The translations under genes were made by a program, and so were the position numbers. A stretch of 64,000 nt of DNA from the NCBI RefSeq assembly GCF_024138125.1, contig NZ_CP099993.1:2108001-2172000 (forward strand). The letters run 5' to 3'. The notes under the pieces were generated by a model that searched no databases, was not told where the DNA came from, and saw nothing but the letters and a program-made list of their open reading frames with translations. This document shows positions 48,601 through 57,108 of the stretch, piece after piece (within the stretch, counting starts at the first letter, position 1; every line of letters begins with the position of its first letter). Source of the DNA: Halorussus salilacus. GTDB lineage: Archaea > Halobacteriota > Halobacteria > Halobacteriales > Haladaptataceae.

Positions 48601-51276
48601 GAGCACCCCACTGCTGTCGTAACAATCGTCGTCTTCGCCGTCGTCGGGCGGAACGCAGCCCCCGTCCGGGGTGGGGATGCATTGGGAATCGTACTCGTCT
48701 CCGGATTCGAACGTCCCGAGCGTGTCGTCCGGCGACTCCGCGCCGACCGAGACCCCGTCTCCGGCCTCGCAGTCGCCCTCGCAGTCCCAGTCGTCGAGGT
48801 CCTCGAAGTCCTCGTCGACCGCGTAGTTGGGGTCGGGTTCGACCGGCCCCTGGTCGGTCCACTCCGACTCGTTCATCGCGACGAACGTCGAGAAGTGCGG
48901 GGTGGTCCCGGTCACCGTGTCGTTGTCGGCGTCGACCGACGAGGGGAGTTTGACGTACGTCTGGAGAGACTCGTTGTAGGTGTACATCGCGAGGTCTTCC
49001 TCGTCGTCGACCTGCTCGTCCTCGTAGTCGAGCGAGAGGTTCGCCTCTTCGAACTCGGTCTCCGCCTCGAAGTCAAGCACTTCGGTGGCCGAGGCGTTCG
49101 CGACCGTGTCGGTCTGAATCCGCTCGTCGGACTCGTTCTCGATGGAGATTCCGTCTGCGACGTTGCCCTCGCCCGAGACGTTCACCGCGGCCCCGACCGA
49201 CTCGTTCTCCGTCTCGGTCGAGAACGTCTCGTTGCCGTCGAGAACGCCGTCGTCGTCGGTGTCGGGGTTCGTGGGGTCGGTCCCGAGGTCGAGTTCCGCG
49301 GAGTCGTTCAGACCGTCGTCGTCGGTGTCCTGCTTTCGGGGGTCGGTGCCGTTCGAGAGCTCCGCGGAGTCGTTCAGGCCGTCGCCGTCGGTGTCGGACT
49401 CGACCGGGTTCGTGGTCTCGTTCTGCTCCTCGCGGTTGGTCAGTCCGTCGCCGTCGAGGTCCTCCTCGGCGTCCGAGACGCCGTCGTCGTCGGTGTCGGC
49501 CTCCGCGGGGTCGATGCCGCGGTGGTCCTGCTCGAAGCCGTCGATCAGACCGTCGCCGTCGGTGTCGGAGTCGTGGGGGTCGAGCTCGAAGAGGTACTCG
49601 TAGTAGGTCCGGACGCCGTCGCGGTCGTGGTCCTCCGCGCCGTCGAGGACGCCGTTTCCGGACTCGTTGGCGTCGGTCCGGGTCGAGTTGCTGTCGGGGT
49701 CGAGCGGGTCGGTCCCGGTCACGTTCAGTTCGTAGTGGTCTGGCAGGCCGTCGGCGTCGAGCCGGAGCCTGTCTCGCCCCGTCTCCGGCGGCGGGTCCTC
49801 GCCGTCGGCGTCGGGGTCGTCCTCGGACGCCCACCGGCGGTTGGGGTCGGTCGCCGAGACCTCGACGTCGTTGACGGTCCGGTTCAGCGAGAGGTTCGTC
49901 TCGAACGTGCCGACGGTTCCGGGCGTCGTGTTCACGTCGAGGTCGACCGAGCGGTTCTCGCCGTTCTGCGAGAGCACGAGGGGGTCGAGTTCGTGGCCGC
50001 GAACGTCGAACACCGTCCCGCGGACGGTGTAGGTCGCGTTGCCGTCGTGACGTGGGTCCTCGCGCGTCTCGATGGTCACGTTCGGCTTCGTCGCGAGGTC
50101 CATCGCGTCGAGCGCTCGCTGGGCGTGCTTCCACGCCACCCGGTACTGGCTGACTGCGGCGTGGTCCTGCCCGCGGTCTCGAAGTCGCTGGGCTCGGTCG
50201 CGGGCCTCCCTCGCGTCGGTGACGTTCTCGCCGACCGCCTCGGCGTCGAACGAGACGTTGCGCGAGCGCAACGTCTCGTTCGCGCGCTCGGCGTCCGCGA
50301 TGGCGGTCTCGGCGAGTCGTTCGTCCGAGCGGACGAGCAGTCGCGTCACGTTCGGCGCGAAGTCCGGCGGTGTGCTCGCCTCCTTGTCGAGTTCGAACAG
50401 GCGCGCCGAGTTCGTCCGATTCGCGTCGAGGACGTACGCGAGCGAGTCGTCGAGCGATTCGAGCGCCTTCGTGCGGTGGCGCTCTGCGGACCGCCCCGGC
50501 CCGTCGAACTCGGCGCGCTGGAGCGCGTCGATGGCCGCGAGGCGGTAGTCGGCGGCCGAGGCGTCGTCCTCGACCGTGACGTTCACGTTCGCGTCGGCGA
50601 CCGCCTCGCTTCGATTCCGCATCGCCGAGCGGTTCTCCGCGCCCGGCGGCGTCTTCGAGTCCTCGACCCACTCCGGCGGACCCCGTTCCGGGTTCGAGTC
50701 CTCTATCGAACCGGGCGGGCCGCCACCACGGTCGTCTGGCGGGCCGCCACCGCGGTCTTCTGGCGGGCCGCCACCACGGTCGTCTGGCGGGCCGCTCCTG
50801 TTTTCGGATGGACCGCCATTCCGGTCTTCTGGCGGGCCGCTCCTGTTTTCGGATGGACCGCCATTCCGGTCTTCTGGCGGGCCGCTCCTGTTTTCGGATG
50901 GACCGCCATTCCGGTCTTCTGGCGGGCCGCTCCTGTTCTCGGATGGACCGCCATCCCGGTCCTCCGGCGGGCCGTTTTCGGAGTCGCCATCTTCGCCCGA
51001 TTCGTTCCGGTTCCCCGTCCGAGTCGTCTCGTTGCCGTTCCCCGTCCGAGTCGTCTCGTTCGTGACCGTCGTCGTCTGGGGTGCGTTCCCCGAACTCCTT
51101 TCGTCGTTCGACCTTCCGAAGAGGAGGCCGTCTCCCGGGAAGTCGGGTCCGATATCGACGGTCGGAGACGCCCCGCTGTCATTCGGTTCGAGCGCTGCAG
51201 ACGCCGGAGCGAACGTCGAGGTGACCAGCAGAAACGAGAAGGTGACGGCGAGTATTTTCTGCCTGTCGACATCCAT
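45601..51276 (-). CDS. Giant secreted Ca-repeat protein with toxin-like C-terminus
   Basis: A 1,891-residue exported protein. In order: a Sec signal (residues 1-28); GPPEDRNGGPSENRS repeats (about 92-192); a helical/beta region; a thrombospondin-type-3-like DxDxDG block (515-682); a Cys and Pro/Thr linker with EPPEPPEPPEEEPDPE (825-952); a second DxDxDG block (1045-1212); a beta domain; a hydrophobic segment (ASWYLGYVSYYVLSMVAGEQ, near 1430) like the pre-toxin region of polymorphic toxins; a helical region; and a C-terminal domain of about 140 residues containing GGATQYML near 1865. The last 1 kb is lower in GC than the rest, suggesting an exchanged module. Toxin activity is inferred, not shown. 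An AT-rich promoter precedes it. Confidence 0.75.
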   Translation of the reverse strand: MDVDRQKILAVTFSFLLVTSTFAPASAALEPNDSGASPTVDIGPDFPGDGLLFGRSNDERSSGNAPQTTTVTNETTRTGNGNETTRTGNRNESGEDGDSENGPPEDRDGGPSENRSGPPEDRNGGPSENRSGPPEDRNGGPSENRSGPPEDRNGGPSENRSGPPDDRGGGPPEDRGGGPPDDRGGGPPGSIEDSNPERGPPEWVEDSKTPPGAENRSAMRNRSEAVADANVNVTVEDDASAADYRLAAIDALQRAEFDGPGRSAERHRTKALESLDDSLAYVLDANRTNSARLFELDKEASTPPDFAPNVTRLLVRSDERLAETAIADAERANETLRSRNVSFDAEAVGENVTDAREARDRAQRLRDRGQDHAAVSQYRVAWKHAQRALDAMDLATKPNVTIETREDPRHDGNATYTVRGTVFDVRGHELDPLVLSQNGENRSVDLDVNTTPGTVGTFETNLSLNRTVNDVEVSATDPNRRWASEDDPDADGEDPPPETGRDRLRLDADGLPDHYELNVTGTDPLDPDSNSTRTDANESGNGVLDGAEDHDRDGVRTYYEYLFELDPHDSDTDGDGLIDGFEQDHRGIDPAEADTDDDGVSDAEEDLDGDGLTNREEQNETTNPVESDTDGDGLNDSAELSNGTDPRKQDTDDDGLNDSAELDLGTDPTNPDTDDDGVLDGNETFSTETENESVGAAVNVSGEGNVADGISIENESDERIQTDTVANASATEVLDFEAETEFEEANLSLDYEDEQVDDEEDLAMYTYNESLQTYVKLPSSVDADNDTVTGTTPHFSTFVAMNESEWTDQGPVEPDPNYAVDEDFEDLDDWDCEGDCEAGDGVSVGAESPDDTLGTFESGDEYDSQCIPTPDGGCVPPDDGEDDDCYDSSGVLDNSAPIEGGGGDGCDDDPTTTETSSPTETDSPTTTETEPPEPPEPPEEEPDPEPEPIPPSELERSVDIPDDAVEVTLTAQVSGYAEESNASAEVSLVTDTESRTVFEVVGEDGTRVTDSALVSENLDHAAGETLRIRVQTENLSGAQVESVDVEIVRDSDGDGLSNSLERMGIPIGNGERIYTDPYDADTDGDGLDDGEEVGGLVDSNRVGRDYYKLNSDPTEVDSDGDGLDDYEETYGTQTVQYTDSPADSEAFMNALYSGEDPSGALSTDDTVRTDPYDADTDGDGLDDGEELELGTNPARADTDGDGIDDDAELDAGSDPTLHDYEGPEIEVFRANFYKPPGSWKTTYQLGYSASDPSGVEETAVLKDEDVETRTDWDSGESVSRSVEFSTGSKETVLDGLSGTTVEVRASDRHDNTRSKVAMERSNVYGAMAEEFATRSDVDTTTASGYAGLLSGLTVGGGESAETLNAIAEDPFGFLESLQQLAGLVQKLGLVEKMLKALPGQLIEGVQEKQELNNPFDPDNPDEQSDYEAFRASWYLGYVSYYVLSMVAGEQATKAVKGTKTFSKTVDRLDRNGRVTQASRYLDAAKGRTTEPVKRGSYKLGSRLGEGSVWLTKESGQRILSGAKTAAGQARLYRHLRKVDGNKIEDLSPSQEARLRTMLAHTGDDGVTAINKLDKESVEDLLSLRAACSRSGFSTQAYGRSCLDKETEEDAVESVVKATNDPDVSKADIDEVVRRLQSLDTAERNKAIRALAETDSDGVQFFSDISDESMRKLLKSDLSSDTIGSSARKYGELDSDYQTKFADVLSDSDAGVSWMRAVGKSGIETSDVRTALRRVDDIDSNGHETTEFHTASKLNKKHRKQGDKPPHQEGTLVVDFETDSKDVFMRVHDSDDHPGGKWLVRRDTIDNLNSKEEVYDRLALLKKAWPSDYDHIGKLEISEGQSVKMRVSTAGEMRNKGTSEFKSGGATQYMLRQNVDDGWERIKPLEEYLSQN

Positions 51277-51300
51277 TACGAAATCGTACCGTACTCATAT

Positions 51301-51306
51301 TTTAAA
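51301..51306 (-). promoter_or_regulatory. TATA box of giant secreted protein gene
   Basis: TTTAAA inside ATATTTTAAATATTG lies 25-30 bases before the ATG at 51276; this is one of the most AT-rich spots in the window. Confidence 0.6.
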
Positions 51307-51465
51307 TATTGAACTAATAATATCATATCTGATAATCAGGGGTCGGAATGCGCGATTCGGGGACGGTCCGCGGGTCGGCGGACTCGCTGTCGCCGACGTC
51401 GCCCGGCGAGGAGTCCCGACCGCCGAAAAGATGGTTTCAAGTCGCGCCCGCCGGTACTCCGAGGT

Positions 51466-52758
51466 ATGAATCCCGGCGACCGCGTCCGCGTCGAGCGGGC
51501 CGACCAGACCTACGAGGGCGTACTGCTCCCCTCCTCGACGACCGACCACCTCGTCGTGAAGCTCGAAGGCGGGTACAACGTCGGCGTCGACCGCGAGGAC
51601 GCCGACGTGGACGTGCTCGAAACCGAGGTGTACGACATCGAGACCGGCGAGACGGGCGACTCGTCGGTCGTGGAGTTCGACCCCGACCTCCCCACAATCG
51701 CGCTCATCTCGACCGGCGGCACCATCGCCTCGACGGTCGACTACCGGACCGGCGCGGTCACCGCGCAGTTCGACGCCGAGGACGTGCTCCGGGCGGTTCC
51801 GGACCTCGCGGGCCGGGCGAACTACCGCGGTCGCGTGGTCGCCAACATCCTCAGCGAGAACATGACCCCCGACGTGTGGCAGGACCTCGCTCGCGCGGTG
51901 TACGAGGAGATCGAAGCGGGTGCCGACGGCGTGGTCGTGATGCACGGCACCGACACGATGCAGTTCACCGCGTCTGCGCTCTCGTTCATGCTCGACACGC
52001 CGGTTCCCGTGGTGTTCACGGGGAGCCAGCGCTCCGCGGACAGGCCCTCCTCGGACAACGTGATGAACGCGGTCTGCGCCGTGGAGGCCGCCAAGGCCGA
52101 CGCCGCCGAGGTGATGGTCTGCATGCACGCCACCGAAAGCGACGACGCCTGCGCGCTCCACCGCGGGACGCGAGTCCGGAAGAACCACACCTCCCGCCGG
52201 GACGCCTTCGAGACGGTCGGCGCGAAACCGCTCGGCGAGGTCGAGTACGGCGACGACGAGGTGACGGTCTCGTTCCGTGGCGAGGCGCGAAGCGCCTCGG
52301 AAGATTCGAGCGGGCGGAGCCCGCGAGACTACGCCGAGCGCGGCGAGACCGACCTCGATATCGCGCCCGACCTCGAATCCGACGTGGAACTGTTGAAGTT
52401 CACGCCCGGCATGGACGAGTCGGCCCTCGACGTCGCCGAGGGGAAGGCGGGCCTCGTCCTCGAAGGCACGGGTCTGGGCCACGTCCACTCCGACTGGACC
52501 GACCGCATCGCCGAACTCGTGGACGCGGGCACCACGGTCGTGATGACCAGCCAGTGCATCGAGGGCCGGGTCTGCGACCGCGTCTACGACACGGGCCGGG
52601 ACCTGCTCGACGCGGGCGTCGTCGAGGGCGAGGACATGCTCCCCGGCACCGCCAAGGTGAAACTGATGTGGGCGCTCGCGAACGGCGAGGACCCGGCCAC
52701 CACGGTCCGAGAGCCCATCGCGGGCGAGATAACCGACCGGTCGGTGCCGTGGGAGTGA
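51466..52758 (+). CDS. gatD: Glu-tRNA(Gln) amidotransferase subunit D
   Basis: A 430-residue archaeal GatD, an L-asparaginase-like subunit releasing ammonia for GatE to form Gln-tRNA. An N-terminal small barrel (MNPGDRVRVERADQTYEGVL) precedes the asparaginase domain with ALISTGGTIAST, VVMHGTDTMQFTA, the KNHTSRRDAFE region and VVMTSQCIEGRV. A low-complexity insertion (SEDSSGRSPRDYAERGE) occurs near residue 285. The partner gatE is outside the window. Confidence 0.95.
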   Translation: MNPGDRVRVERADQTYEGVLLPSSTTDHLVVKLEGGYNVGVDREDADVDVLETEVYDIETGETGDSSVVEFDPDLPTIALISTGGTIASTVDYRTGAVTAQFDAEDVLRAVPDLAGRANYRGRVVANILSENMTPDVWQDLARAVYEEIEAGADGVVVMHGTDTMQFTASALSFMLDTPVPVVFTGSQRSADRPSSDNVMNAVCAVEAAKADAAEVMVCMHATESDDACALHRGTRVRKNHTSRRDAFETVGAKPLGEVEYGDDEVTVSFRGEARSASEDSSGRSPRDYAERGETDLDIAPDLESDVELLKFTPGMDESALDVAEGKAGLVLEGTGLGHVHSDWTDRIAELVDAGTTVVMTSQCIEGRVCDRVYDTGRDLLDAGVVEGEDMLPGTAKVKLMWALANGEDPATTVREPIAGEITDRSVPWE

Positions 52759-52768
52759 GGTGAGCGAG

Positions 52769-53710
52769 ATGACCGCGACGAGCATCCACCTCCGGGAGGC
52801 CCGCCACGACGACTACGAGGACGTGGCGGCGTTCACCGAGAACACCTGGCCCGACCGCGAAGGCGGCGACTACATCCCCCGCGTCTATCACGACTGGATC
52901 GACGGCGACGACCGTCGGACGGTTGTCGCCGACGCGGGCGACGACATCGCTGGCATCGTCCAGTGCGTGATGCTCTCGGAGTGGGAGGCGTGGGGACAGG
53001 GCATGCGCGTCAACCCCGCGTTCCGCGGCCGGGGCGTCGCCAACCGGATGACCGAGGACCTCTTCGAGTGGGCCCGAGGTCAGGGCGCGACCGTCCTCCG
53101 GAACATGGTGTTCTCGTGGAACGTCGCGGGCCTCGGCCAGTCGCGGGCGGCGGGCTACGACCCCGCGACCGAGTTCCGGTGGGCGACGCCGGAACCGGAC
53201 CCCGACGCCGTCCCGCGCACCGACGCCGACTTCGAGATCGCGGCCGACCCCGACGCAGCGTGGCGGTTCTGGACCGACAGCCCAGCGCGCGACCACCTCC
53301 GGGGGCTCGCGCTCGACCGCGACGAATCGTGGGCGGTCTCCCAGCTCACCCGCGAGGACCTCCGGACTGCGGCCGACGACGACGGCCTGTTCGTCGTGCA
53401 GGGCGACGGCACCGAGGGGTTCGCCCACCGCGTCCGCGAGTACGAGCGCGAGGGCGACGAGAGCGGCGAGTCGGAGACCGAGACGTGGGTCGAGTACGGC
53501 GTCGGCGCGTGGACCGACGCCGCGAGCGCCGACGCCGTCCTCGCGGCGGTCGCGCGCGACGCCGCCGACCGCGGGGCCGACCGGACTCGCGTCCTGATTC
53601 CCGAGACGGTCCGGGCGGTCAGCGACGTCGCGGCCTGCCGGGTCTCGGTCTCCGCGGAACCCGACTTCGTGATGGCGGCCGACCTGACCGGTGGTCGCGG
53701 GCGGACCTAA
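52769..53710 (+). CDS. GNAT-family N-acetyltransferase
   Basis: A 313-residue protein. The N-terminal GNAT domain has IHLREARHDDYEDVAAF and the acetyl-CoA loop MRVNPAFRGRGVANRMTEDL. The C-terminal half may be a second degenerate GNAT lobe. Start ATG 52769 is chosen because GAGGTGA lies five bases upstream as a Shine-Dalgarno sequence; GTG 52760 is an alternative. It is 10 bases after gatD and likely co-transcribed. The substrate is unknown. Its stop overlaps that of the next, convergent gene. Confidence 0.85.
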   Translation: MTATSIHLREARHDDYEDVAAFTENTWPDREGGDYIPRVYHDWIDGDDRRTVVADAGDDIAGIVQCVMLSEWEAWGQGMRVNPAFRGRGVANRMTEDLFEWARGQGATVLRNMVFSWNVAGLGQSRAAGYDPATEFRWATPEPDPDAVPRTDADFEIAADPDAAWRFWTDSPARDHLRGLALDRDESWAVSQLTREDLRTAADDDGLFVVQGDGTEGFAHRVREYEREGDESGESETETWVEYGVGAWTDAASADAVLAAVARDAADRGADRTRVLIPETVRAVSDVAACRVSVSAEPDFVMAADLTGGRGRT

Positions 53711-54876
53711 TCGTCGTCGGTGGGCTTCTCGTCGGCGGGCTCCTCGTCGGCGGGGGTGGGGATGCGCTGTTTGGACACCCGAATCTCGTTGACGTCGAAC
53801 TCGCTGAGTTCGTTGCTCTGGGGGAGCACGAACGGTCCGGACGCCAGGGTCTGGAGCGTCACCGTCATCGCGCGGATGACGTACGACGTGAGAACCAGAT
53901 ACGGTGCGAGCGCGACGGTGTACGAGAAGGCGACGAACAGCGTCAGCGGCCTCATACTGAACTCCTTCGAGAGTAGCCATAGTTCCTCGGTCGGGATGAA
54001 ACCGGGCGAGTGGAGCGCGAGCATCACGTAGGAGATGTACACGATGGTCGGTAGCGCGATGTAGAGGAGTCGCGCTGACAGTCGTGCGAACTCCCGCTTG
54101 TAGTACAGCGACTTGAAGTACTCACGTCCGGTCGCGAAGACCTTCAGCGTCTCCACGAGACCGTCGATGGACTCCTGTTGCTCGTCGCTCAGGCGTTGCC
54201 CGTACCTCCGCGTGAACCGCCGCGCGACGTGGAGTTGCCACGAGTAGTCGTAGTCGAGTCCGGCGAGCAGTATGTCGGACGACCCGAACTGCGCGCCCGA
54301 GAGGGTCTCGGTCGCCTTCTCGACCTCCTTCGTGACCTCTTCGGAGAACGTTCGGGCCTCCTCGGTGAACGCCTCGTTTTCGCCCGCTTCGGAGATTTCG
54401 GCGATGCCCTCGGCCTGGCGTTTGATGACTTGGAGGATGGCCTGAAGGAACTCCGCGGGCCGGGCCGGACTCACGCCCGATTCGATGAACCCCTCTATCT
54501 GGCTCCGATACTCTATCGATGCGTCGATGCGCTGGCGCTGGCTCTCGATGTCGGTTATCTCCTCGGAGAGGACAATCGAGTTGATGGACACCACGATGGA
54601 GACGAGCAGGATGGAACCGCTCAGCAGCGCGCTGAACAGGAGTTGTACCGTGTTGGTGTTTTCGAGGAGTTCGTCGAGATTCCACGGTTGCAGGAGCGAG
54701 GTCAGCAACAGCGCGCTCAGGACGGCGAGTAGCAACGCGAACGCGACCCACATCCGTTCCCCTCGGAGGAGGACCCAGAGTCGGAGTCGCTCGAAGGGCG
54801 AACTCGACCGACCTCGGTCTCCGGGTATCAGCGAGCGTAGCGAGCGACTCTCTGACTCCCCCTTTCCCCCACTCAT
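53707..54876 (-). CDS. Four-helix membrane protein, paralog of the protein at 29206
   Basis: A 389-residue protein with helices near residues 43-65, 80-105, 265-290 and 310-345 and a central helical domain. It shares with the 29206 protein the LSEE segment, SGAQFG, YSW, ARRFTRR, LKVFATGREYFKSLYY and the LYIALPTIV helix start. The C-terminus is Pro/Glu/Asp rich. No function is known; the pair defines a small paralogous family. Confidence 0.7.
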   Translation of the reverse strand: MSGGKGESESRSLRSLIPGDRGRSSSPFERLRLWVLLRGERMWVAFALLLAVLSALLLTSLLQPWNLDELLENTNTVQLLFSALLSGSILLVSIVVSINSIVLSEEITDIESQRQRIDASIEYRSQIEGFIESGVSPARPAEFLQAILQVIKRQAEGIAEISEAGENEAFTEEARTFSEEVTKEVEKATETLSGAQFGSSDILLAGLDYDYSWQLHVARRFTRRYGQRLSDEQQESIDGLVETLKVFATGREYFKSLYYKREFARLSARLLYIALPTIVYISYVMLALHSPGFIPTEELWLLSKEFSMRPLTLFVAFSYTVALAPYLVLTSYVIRAMTVTLQTLASGPFVLPQSNELSEFDVNEIRVSKQRIPTPADEEPADEKPTDDD

Positions 54877-54999
54877 TCGTCTTCACATTGGTAACACGGC
54901 GTGACGTTAAGCACTTCTGGCTGAGCCGTAAATCCCACCCTAGAGAGTCGTAAGCGGGGGGTATCGTCGCTGGAAACGGTTCCTGAGTCCCTCGACCAC

Positions 55000-55275
55000 C
55001 TACCCGCCGCTGACCGGCGGGAACAGCGCGAGTTCGTCGCCCTCGTCCAGTTCGGTCTCCAGTCCGTCCTCGGTGTGGACGTTCGCGCCGTTCCGGAGGA
55101 CGTTGATGTGCTCGCGCAGGTCGCCCGAGTCGTCGTAGATGCGCTCTCCGAGGCCGGGATGCTCCTCGACCAGCGCCGAGAGCGCCGCGCCGACCGTCTC
55201 GCCCGGTTCAGCGTCCACGTCGACGCGCTTTCCACCCGCGATCTCGGCGAGGTCGGCGAACAGCTTCCACTCCAT
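55000..55275 (-). CDS. SAMP/MoaD-like ubiquitin-fold protein
   Basis: A 91-residue beta-grasp protein starting MEWKLFADLAEIAGGKRVDV and ending DELALFPPVSGG. The C-terminal di-glycine is the site of adenylation for thiocarboxylation or isopeptide linkage. It resembles SAMP1 and MoaD, which supply sulfur for molybdopterin and modify proteins. The window also holds a JAMM desampylase-like gene and moaB. The start at 55275 gives the canonical length. Confidence 0.88.
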   Translation of the reverse strand: MEWKLFADLAEIAGGKRVDVDAEPGETVGAALSALVEEHPGLGERIYDDSGDLREHINVLRNGANVHTEDGLETELDEGDELALFPPVSGG

Positions 55276-55385
55276 GTCGGGACCTGAGGAACAGCAGGGC
55301 AAAGAGGGTTACCCAAGCGAGTCCGGACCGCGAGTGGTCGGCGTTCCGCGACGGACGATCAGACTCGGACACCCACGTCCGGCCG

Positions 55386-56641
55386 TCACGCGCTCGGACG
55401 CTCGTCTTCAGCACTTCGGGCGCTCGGGCTGGCCGACTCGCTCGCGGCGGCCTCGACCCGCCGGAGCCTGTCGGGTCGGGCGATGACGTAGAGACAGTCG
55501 CCCGCCGCGAGGACGCGGTCGGGCGCGGGGAGCGCCTCGACGCCCCCGCCGGTCCGGACCGCGACCACGGCGGCGTCGAGGTCGCCGACGGTCGCGCCCA
55601 CCAGCGAACTCCCGTCTGCGACCTCGACCGCGCCGACCGTCTCGTCGGCCGCCCGGAGGCGCGCGGAGAACTCCCGGTCGGCGCGGGGTTCGGTCGGCAG
55701 GGTCACCAGCCGGTACTCCTCGCCGGGGTCGAGCGCGGCCGCGTCGTCCTCGGCGACCGCGAGGGTCGCGACGTCGCCGACCGCGGCCCGGAGTTCCGCG
55801 GTGGCGACGCGCTCGGGTCGGGGGTGGCGCTCGCGGCCCCGTCGTCGCCCGCGCTCGGCGGCCCGCCGGACCGGGTTCGCCAGACCTGAACGAGGTCGCC
55901 CGCGCTCGCGCCGAACGCGGGGTCGGCCCGGACCGCCACCGCGACCGTCCCCGAGGGGAGCGTCGGCCCGATACCTGCCGTGCGCCCTCCCACGGCGAAG
56001 TACTCGACGTTGCCCTCCTCGTCTACCTCCACGTCGACGTGCCCGATTCCGTAGTCGTCCCGGAGGCGGTCTCTGAGGCGCTCGCGGAGCTCCGCGACCG
56101 TCAGCCCCCGCGGGAACCGGAGGGTCTTGCCCGCCAGCGTCTCCTTCGTCTCGGGGTCGACCGCCTCGTGGCCGTCGATGTCCTCGACGTCCTCGGGGAG
56201 TTCGACCGCGGTGAACCGCCCGACGGTCCGGACCAGTCGGCTGACCTCGCCGTCGAGTTCGGTCGCGCCCGAGAGCGCGACCGCGTCGGCCGCCAGGCGC
56301 TCGCCCGCGCGAGCGCCGACGACCGCCGCGCCCGACCCGAGGACGAACGCCGTGACGTTGACGAGCGCGGTCTCGGGCGAGGGGACCGCGTCACCGCTCC
56401 ACAGGAACTGTTCGAGCGCGGTCCGGGTGTTGAGCCAGATGCCGACCGTCCCGAGACCGACGAGGACCGCCAGCCCCTCGGGGATGGACTGGCGGGCGTA
56501 CGACCGGTAGAGCAGGCCCGCCACCGCGGCGACCGCGCCCGCGAGCAACGCGAGGCCGACCACGCGGGCGACTTGGAACGCCACCAGCGGCACGAGGCCG
56601 GTCGCGGCGGCGAAGCCGGTCGCGGAAACGGGCTCGGTCAC
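55386..56641 (-). pseudogene. TrkA-C/RCK membrane protein, interrupted by one-base deletion
   Basis: The first part (MTEPVSATGFAAATGLVPLV, three N-terminal helices, then a mechanosensitive-channel-like and RCK-C domain to DLVQVWRT) runs into a shifted frame after SATPDP. In the next frame the sequence continues ERVATAELRAAVGDVATLAV then DPGEEYRLVTLPTEPRADRE and a TrkA-C domain to the stop at 55386. Restoring one G near 55812 gives a single protein of about 418 residues. It is either a base error or a pseudogene. Confidence 0.7.
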
Positions 56642-57108
56642 GAGACCACCCCCTCGAACCGGTCGAGCGCGTCACGGGTCCCGACCGCGTACAGTTCGTC
56701 GCCCGCCGCGACCGTGGTCGATTCGTCCGGAACGAACGACCACGACCCGTCGCGACGGACCGCCAGCACCGCGACCTCGGTCTCGCCGTCCCGGCTCCCG
56801 ACGGCCGCGCCGTCGAGTCGCCCGCCCTCCCGGACCCGTATCTGGCGGAGTCGCTTGCCGTTGCGCCGGAGCAGCGAAAGGAGTTCGAACTCCCGGCGGG
56901 TGCCGCGGGCGTGGACCCTGAGCGCCGCACTCTCGGCGTCGAGGAGCGTCCGCGCCCCGCCCGACGGGACCGCCAGCGTCACCCGCCCCTCGCCGCCGGT
57001 CGCGCGCTGTGACGGGGACGCGGCGCGAGCGGTCGGGCACGTAGCGCCCGACCGCTCGGCGTCGGGGTCGGTCTCGCGGTCGTCGGTGGGCGCGGGCGGG
57101 TCGCTCAC
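56638..57108 (-). CDS. TrkA-C domain protein
   Basis: A 156-residue soluble protein. After a Pro/Asp/Arg-rich leader it carries an RCK_C-like domain: FELLSLLRRNGKRLRQIRVR then AVGSRDGETEVAVLAVRRDG and AAGDELYAVGTRDALDRFE. It overlaps both neighbours by four bases and so is translated together with the two membrane proteins, likely as a complex that gates or senses ions. Confidence 0.78.
   Translation of the reverse strand: MSDPPAPTDDRETDPDAERSGATCPTARAASPSQRATGGEGRVTLAVPSGGARTLLDAESAALRVHARGTRREFELLSLLRRNGKRLRQIRVREGGRLDGAAVGSRDGETEVAVLAVRRDGSWSFVPDESTTVAAGDELYAVGTRDALDRFEGVVS

Noticed and set aside
48375-48862. Separate genes inside the giant secreted protein
   Set aside because: The Cys and Pro/Thr-rich linker keeps the main frame open and the alternative frames are Arg/Pro-rich shadows.
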